Shown here piece after piece: positions 14,847-18,185 of a stretch of 18,185 nucleotides of DNA; within the stretch, counting starts at the first letter, position 1; each line of letters starts with the position of its first letter. Made by a program: the position numbers and the translations under genes. Source of the DNA: Nitrosopumilales archaeon (GTDB lineage: Archaea > Thermoproteota > Nitrososphaeria > Nitrososphaerales > Nitrosopumilaceae); contig JANXYF010000173.1 in NCBI GenBank assembly GCA_025350175.1, positions 1 to 18,185 on the forward strand, read 5' to 3'. The notes beneath the pieces are model-generated. The model was not told where the DNA came from and searched no databases. It saw only the letters and a list, made by a program, of their open reading frames with translations.

Positions 14847-16397
14847 ATTTCAAAATTTCATACAATTCGAACCTTTCTTAAACTCATGCCGGTTGTATTT
14901 GCTTTAAGAAAAGATAGAAGAGAATGGGTAAGAAAGCAAGGAAAAAATGTCGATCTAAAAAGATATCAAAAAAATGCAAGAAAAGCTCTCAAGACATTCA
15001 TATCACTTGGTCCTGTTTACATAAAATTAGGTCAGTGGTTATCATCAAGGGCAGATATTTTACCACAGCCATATCTTGAAGAACTTGCAAAACTCCAAGA
15101 TGAAGTTCCTGCTGAGTCTTTTGACAAAGTAAGACCAATTATAGAAAAAGATCTGGGACCAATAGATCAAAGTTTTGATTCTGTTGACACTGAAGTAATT
15201 TCTGGTGCATCACTTGGACAGGTATACAAAGCAAAGTTGCGGGGAAATGATGTTATAATAAAAGTCAAAAGACCTGGAATTGAAAAAGTAGTCGAAGAAG
15301 ACATTCGTGTTCTTAAAAAAATTATTCCGTTTGCAATGAAGTTTGTTGATCCAAATCTTAGATATTCTGCAGAAGCAATGCTTTCACAATTTATCGAGAC
15401 AATCCATGAAGAAATGGACTATAGAATTGAATCTAAAAATCTTAAAGCAATAAAGAAAAACATGGAAGGCTATCCAAAACTAAGAATTCCGTCTGTAATA
15501 GATGATAGATCAAGCCAGAATATACTCACCATGGAGTACCTTCCTGGCATCAAGATAACAAACGTAAAGGCACTTGATGAGGCAGGAATTGATAGAGAAC
15601 AGCTTGTTGTAAGGACTCACAAGGTGTTTTTTACAATGTTATTAAGACACGACTTGTTTCATGCAGACCCTCATCCTGGAAATATAGCTGTTGCAAATGA
15701 TGGCTCTTTGATACTTTATGATTTTGGCATGGTTGGAAGACTAGATTCCAAAACTCGTCTGAAATTGATCAGACTCTATCTTGCACTAATTGAAAGAGAA
15801 CCTGCAAGAACTGTTGCTGCAATGGATGATCTTGGCATGCTCATGCCTGGATTTGATAGAAATATTATAGAAAAAGGAATAGCACTTTCGATTCAAGCTT
15901 TTCATGGAACAAAAGTAGATAGAATGGAAGTTCGAGCACTGATGGATCTTGCAAACAAGACAATGAGCAGATTTCCTTTCAAGCTTCCAAAACATCTTGC
16001 ACTTTACATGAGGATGACATCAATACTTGAAGGAATATACTTGACACACAAGGTCAACTTTAGATTCATCACTGTACTACAAAATATTTTAGAAGAAGAA
16101 AATATCATAAAAGATGCATACATTGAAGAACTCAAGATCTCATTTAACAAATTTGTAAAATCAATAGATTCTGCAATTGCCATAGTTCCAGAAATCAGAC
16201 AATTCCTGGAACAAAATAAAAACATGCAAGCAAGCAAACCAAAATCAAGAACTATTTTACTTTCAGGCAGTATTCTCTCTGCTGCAGTCTTTGTTGGATC
16301 TACAATTTTGTATTCAACAAATTATCTAGCTGGAGAAATTGGAATGATTGGTTCTGTTGTAATTATGGGAATCTCCGTACTCATGAGAGACAACTAA
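14847..16397 (+). CDS. UbiB/ABC1 (ADCK-like) atypical kinase, probable ATT start
   Basis: A UbiB-family protein, an atypical kinase/ATPase at the membrane, linked to isoprenoid quinone or lipid metabolism in bacteria and mitochondria. With the ATT start it has 516 residues (503 from ATG 14886). The family KxGQ motif is KLGQ (60-63). The nucleotide loop is SGASLGQVY (119-127) where UbiB has an Ala-rich AAAS loop. The ATP lysine is K139 (VIIKVKRPG), the catalytic segment is HADPHPGN (272-279), and the metal motif is DFG (292-294). Two C-terminal membrane segments (about 470-489 and 495-512) match bacterial UbiB. The ATT start is favoured because GGAGGGG lies just upstream and the added residues (SKFHTIRTFLKL) look like the usual amphipathic lead. 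It is coupled to the small membrane protein upstream. The substrate is unknown. Confidence 0.93.
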   Translation: MSKFHTIRTFLKLMPVVFALRKDRREWVRKQGKNVDLKRYQKNARKALKTFISLGPVYIKLGQWLSSRADILPQPYLEELAKLQDEVPAESFDKVRPIIEKDLGPIDQSFDSVDTEVISGASLGQVYKAKLRGNDVIIKVKRPGIEKVVEEDIRVLKKIIPFAMKFVDPNLRYSAEAMLSQFIETIHEEMDYRIESKNLKAIKKNMEGYPKLRIPSVIDDRSSQNILTMEYLPGIKITNVKALDEAGIDREQLVVRTHKVFFTMLLRHDLFHADPHPGNIAVANDGSLILYDFGMVGRLDSKTRLKLIRLYLALIEREPARTVAAMDDLGMLMPGFDRNIIEKGIALSIQAFHGTKVDRMEVRALMDLANKTMSRFPFKLPKHLALYMRMTSILEGIYLTHKVNFRFITVLQNILEEENIIKDAYIEELKISFNKFVKSIDSAIAIVPEIRQFLEQNKNMQASKPKSRTILLSGSILSAAVFVGSTILYSTNYLAGEIGMIGSVVIMGISVLMRDN

Positions 16398-16465
16398 AGA
16401 AAATCACCAATTCATTTTGATACTTTAAGCTTTCTAACAATTCATACTGATAAATCCTGCCCGAT

Positions 16466-16474
16466 GATTATATG
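16466..16474 (+). promoter_or_regulatory. TATA box for the FN3 surface protein
   Basis: ATTATATGT-type sequence (GATTATATG) centred 27 nt before ATG 16497. It supports that ATG, which begins a clean signal peptide, over the in-frame ATG at 16464. Confidence 0.6.
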
Positions 16475-16496
16475 TGAAAAACCTGAAATGTATGTA

Positions 16497-17477
16497 ATGA
16501 AAATAACAGGCTTTACTCTTGTCTGGATTCTTCTCTTTAGTACACTTGTCACACAAAGTGGTATCTTATCTGCATCTGCTATAGGAACTGTTCCGCTTTC
16601 ACCTACAAATCTTAGTGCTTCTACAACATCTACTTCTCAGATCTCTCTAACATGGAATCCTTCAATTAACGCAACAGGAATTACAGGATACCAAATAGAA
16701 TACAAGACAGGTTCTACCTCTTACTCTATTTTGAGTATAACCGGTAATCTAACAACATATTTGCATACTGGACTTGTGCCAAATACAACCTACACTTATC
16801 GCGTCTCAGCAATCAATTCCGCTGGAATAGGTAATCCCTCAAACGAAAATTCTGCAACTACACCCTCAGTCCCAATTCAAACTCATATTCCAAGCTCTCC
16901 TATAGTACTTGGTGTAACAACAGTCTCCAACACTTCACTTAAGATTACTTGGACTGCCCCATCTGATAACGGAGGAACTCCAATAACTGGTTATCTCATA
17001 CAGAGAAATGGCACTACAATTGTTACTAATGCATCTTCAAATCAAACAAGCTATATCGATACAAACCTATTACCAATTCATCAACAAACTTACCAAATTG
17101 CTGCATGGAATAGTGTTGGATTAGGGGGATTTTCAAATTCAGCTTCTGGAATGACAGGTTCTAATCTAGTAAACATGACTAAACATTTCGGTAAAAATTC
17201 ACACGGAAATAATTTCTTTGGAAACATGACAAGACATTTTGGTAAAAATCAGAATGAAAATAATTACTCTGCAAACACCACAAAACATTTCGGTAAAAAT
17301 CAGAATGAAAATAATTTCTTTGGAAACGTTACAAAACATTCTGAAAAGAGATTACCTTTCTTTCAAAAAATAATACATCATATTGAGAAAAAATCAGGAA
17401 AACAAAATAACCACACTATGCATTACCTAGGTAATGGTCAACAGGGTAATTCTAGACATCAAAACTTCACTGGCTAA
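16497..17477 (+). CDS. Secreted fibronectin type III protein with tandem sequon repeats
   Basis: A 326-residue exported protein. The signal peptide (1-28, KITGFTLVWILLFSTLV with a cut near SASA) is followed by two fibronectin type III domains, about 33-122 (PTNLSASTTSTSQISLTWNP, then YTYRVSAINSAGIGNPS) and 133-220 (LKITWTAPSDNGGTPITGYL, then YQIAAWNSVGLGGFS). From residue 226 a 17-residue unit is repeated three times plus a stub (NMTKHFGKN type). The tail is rich in His, Asn, Lys and Gln. I count 14 N-x-S/T sequons over the protein, so it is likely heavily N-glycosylated. No membrane anchor follows, so it is probably released or held by the S-layer. The start was chosen from TATA spacing and the signal peptide; upstream ATGs at 16464 and 16488 are in frame. 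It is a single gene, convergent with hsp20. Adhesion is a guess. Confidence 0.88.
   Translation: MKITGFTLVWILLFSTLVTQSGILSASAIGTVPLSPTNLSASTTSTSQISLTWNPSINATGITGYQIEYKTGSTSYSILSITGNLTTYLHTGLVPNTTYTYRVSAINSAGIGNPSNENSATTPSVPIQTHIPSSPIVLGVTTVSNTSLKITWTAPSDNGGTPITGYLIQRNGTTIVTNASSNQTSYIDTNLLPIHQQTYQIAAWNSVGLGGFSNSASGMTGSNLVNMTKHFGKNSHGNNFFGNMTRHFGKNQNENNYSANTTKHFGKNQNENNFFGNVTKHSEKRLPFFQKIIHHIEKKSGKQNNHTMHYLGNGQQGNSRHQNFTG
17172..17342 (+). repeat. 51-bp tandem repeat encoding 17-residue sequon units
   Basis: Units at 17172-17222, 17223-17273 and 17274-17324 plus a partial fourth from 17325. Each starts with an N-x-T sequon (NMT, NMT, NTT, NVT), then KHFGKN or RHFGKN, and ends in NNFFG or NNYSA. 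Units 2 and 3 share a long near-identical DNA stretch (GGTAAAAATCAGAATGAAAA), a sign of recent duplication. Confidence 0.9.
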
Positions 17478-17496
17478 ATCTAATTTCTATTAAAAG

Positions 17497-17512
17497 TACA
17501 AAATTTTTTGTA
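17497..17512. terminator. Two-way terminator-like inverted repeat between FN3 gene and hsp20
   Basis: TACAAAA-TT-TTTTGTA is a perfect 7-nt inverted repeat in the 47-nt gap between two convergent stops. It puts a T run on both strands, so it can end both transcripts. The hairpin itself would be weak; the U-rich run is the likelier signal. Confidence 0.5.
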
Positions 17513-17524
17513 TTAGTATAAATT

Positions 17525-17908
17525 TTATTCCACTGTAATATTTTTTCCAGTCTTTACTGGAATAGTAAAGGTGAGCACACCATCATGATATTTTGCAGAT
17601 GCACCTAGATCTTCATCATCTTTTACCTCGATTGGTAGTCTTACTTTCTTGTCAATTATGCGAGGTCTCTGTCTCCAAACTACTATTCCTTCCGTCTCAT
17701 CTTCTCTTTTTGCGTTAATTGATAGGATATTTCCATTTAGCCTAAGCTTGATCTCTTTTTTGTCAAAGCCTGGCATATCTATTGTTACTATGAGACTGTC
17801 ATTTTGTAGAATCATATCTACAGGAGGAAGAATAAATTCGTAGAACTCGCGTGACTTGTTGCCTATTTCTTTCATGACTTCTTTTACCATGTAATTTCCA
17901 AAGCCCAT
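17525..17908 (-). CDS. Hsp20 / alpha-crystallin small heat shock protein
   Basis: A 127-residue small heat shock protein, an ATP-independent chaperone that holds unfolding proteins in large oligomers. The alpha-crystallin domain covers about 30-110: VDMILQNDSLIVTIDMPGFD, KKEIKLRLNGNILSINAKR, then VRLPIEVKDDEDLGASAKYH and the signature DGVLTFTIPV. The C terminus ends NITVE, a possible I-x-I/V dimer-linking motif. The N-terminal arm is short (about 30 residues). ATG 17908 has a TATA-like TTTAATAATA centred 27 nt upstream, so a leaderless mRNA is likely. It is divergent from the thymidylate kinase and convergent with the FN3 gene. No heat-shock operator was recognised. Confidence 0.93.
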   Translation of the reverse strand: MGFGNYMVKEVMKEIGNKSREFYEFILPPVDMILQNDSLIVTIDMPGFDKKEIKLRLNGNILSINAKREDETEGIVVWRQRPRIIDKKVRLPIEVKDDEDLGASAKYHDGVLTFTIPVKTGKNITVE

Positions 17909-17930
17909 TTAGTATCATTTAGCAGTTTTT

Positions 17931-17940
17931 TATTATTAAA
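17931..17940 (-). promoter_or_regulatory. TATA box of hsp20
   Basis: TTTAATAATA on the minus strand, centred 27 nt before the hsp20 ATG, is AT-rich and continues into an A run. Confidence 0.6.
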
Positions 17941-17956
17941 CCTTAGTCAGATTCAC

Positions 17957-17966
17957 AATTTATCTA
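17957..17966 (+). promoter_or_regulatory. TATA-like element of thymidylate kinase
   Basis: AATTTATCTA is centred 27 nt before ATG 17989. An AGGA at 17981-17984 lies four bases before the ATG and may be incidental if the transcript is leaderless. Confidence 0.5.
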
Positions 17967-17988
17967 CTGCCCAATTCAATAGGATTTG

Positions 17989-18185
17989 ATGATTATTGTT
18001 ATCGAAGGCTTTGATCAGGCCGGAAAAAAAACCCAATCAAAACTATTGGGAGATTTTTTAAAAACTAAACACAAGAAATCTGTAACATTTAGTTTTCCAG
18101 ACTATACTACTCCGGTTGGAAAAGAGATCAAAAACTTCCTTAGTGGTAAACGAAGGTTTCCTCCCCAAGTAATACACTGTCTTCT
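17989..18185 (+). CDS. tmk: Thymidylate kinase (3' end cut by window)
   Basis: The first 65 codons of a dTMP kinase, which phosphorylates dTMP to dTDP for DNA synthesis. The N terminus MIIVIEGFDQAGKKTQSKLL is the family P-loop region, and SFPDYTTPVGKEIKNFL (about 42-58) matches the substrate-binding FPxYxxPxGxxI stretch of dTMP kinases. The P-loop reads GKKT, with Lys where most kinases have Ser or Thr after GK; the mycobacterial enzyme similarly has GKRT. ATG 17989 was chosen; a TTG directly before it (17986) is possible. The gene runs off the right edge, so its length and LID region cannot be judged. It is divergent from hsp20 across an 80-nt gap holding both promoters. Confidence 0.92.
   Translation, partial: MIIVIEGFDQAGKKTQSKLLGDFLKTKHKKSVTFSFPDYTTPVGKEIKNFLSGKRRFPPQVIHCL

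Noticed and set aside
16464..16496. Earlier ATG for the FN3 protein
   Set aside because: The lead MIICEKPEMYV puts acidic and polar residues before the signal peptide, and the TATA-like element itself would lie inside these codons. ATG 16497 fits both promoter spacing and signal peptide.
17172..17342. CRISPR-like or intergenic satellite repeat
   Set aside because: The units are contiguous 51-bp codon-framed repeats inside an open reading frame, with no spacers.

Overview
The window is AT-rich archaeal DNA. It most likely comes from a mesophilic ammonia-oxidising-type thaumarchaeon (Nitrososphaerota; Nitrosopumilus, Nitrosarchaeum or Nitrosotenuis-like). The evidence is an aCPSF1 beta-CASP nuclease with KH domains, the archaeal pantoate kinase / phosphopantothenate synthetase route to CoA, archaeal SepF, double-HTH Lrp regulators, and many genes with a TATA-like element about 27 nt before the start codon. 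That spacing implies leaderless transcripts. Start codons ATG, GTG and TTG are mixed. The assignment rests on protein character and gene style; no rRNA or other marker is present. No tRNA, rRNA, CRISPR array, insertion sequence or phage gene was seen, and there is no gene-free stretch above 300 bases.

Left part (1-4621): the 3' end of aCPSF1 (RNA 3'-end formation and transcription termination) converges on a short SepF-like gene. Next come a tRNA-thiolation-type PP-loop ATPase with a probable NFACT-R-like C-terminal domain, a divergent M24 (Xaa-Pro type) metallopeptidase and a small unknown protein.

Middle (4618-8299, minus strand): a four-gene CoA operon with 1-8 nt overlaps, transcribed in the order pantoate kinase, phosphopantothenate synthetase, PanB and CoaBC. 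Together these carry ketoisovalerate to 4'-phosphopantetheine, apart from ketopantoate reductase. Divergent from it is an AbrB-PhoU regulator, followed by a convergent Nudix hydrolase and a double Lrp/AsnC regulator.

Right part (10827-18185): an operon for a MacB/FtsX-type ABC system (permease, ATPase, membrane-anchored extracytoplasmic COG1361-type protein); a two-gene unit of a small membrane protein and a UbiB/ABC1-type kinase that seems to start at a rare ATT codon; a secreted fibronectin type III protein with a tandem 17-residue repeat that places an N-glycosylation sequon in each unit; a convergent Hsp20 chaperone; and the 5' end of a thymidylate kinase.

The most noteworthy points are the compact transcription architecture (three convergent pairs that overlap, and a TATA element that may serve two divergent genes), the UbiB ATT start, the sequon repeat, the SepF without a visible membrane anchor, and the envelope ABC system of unknown substrate. 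I did not find a clearly new defence or mobile system; most of the window is core metabolism and cell-envelope genes.
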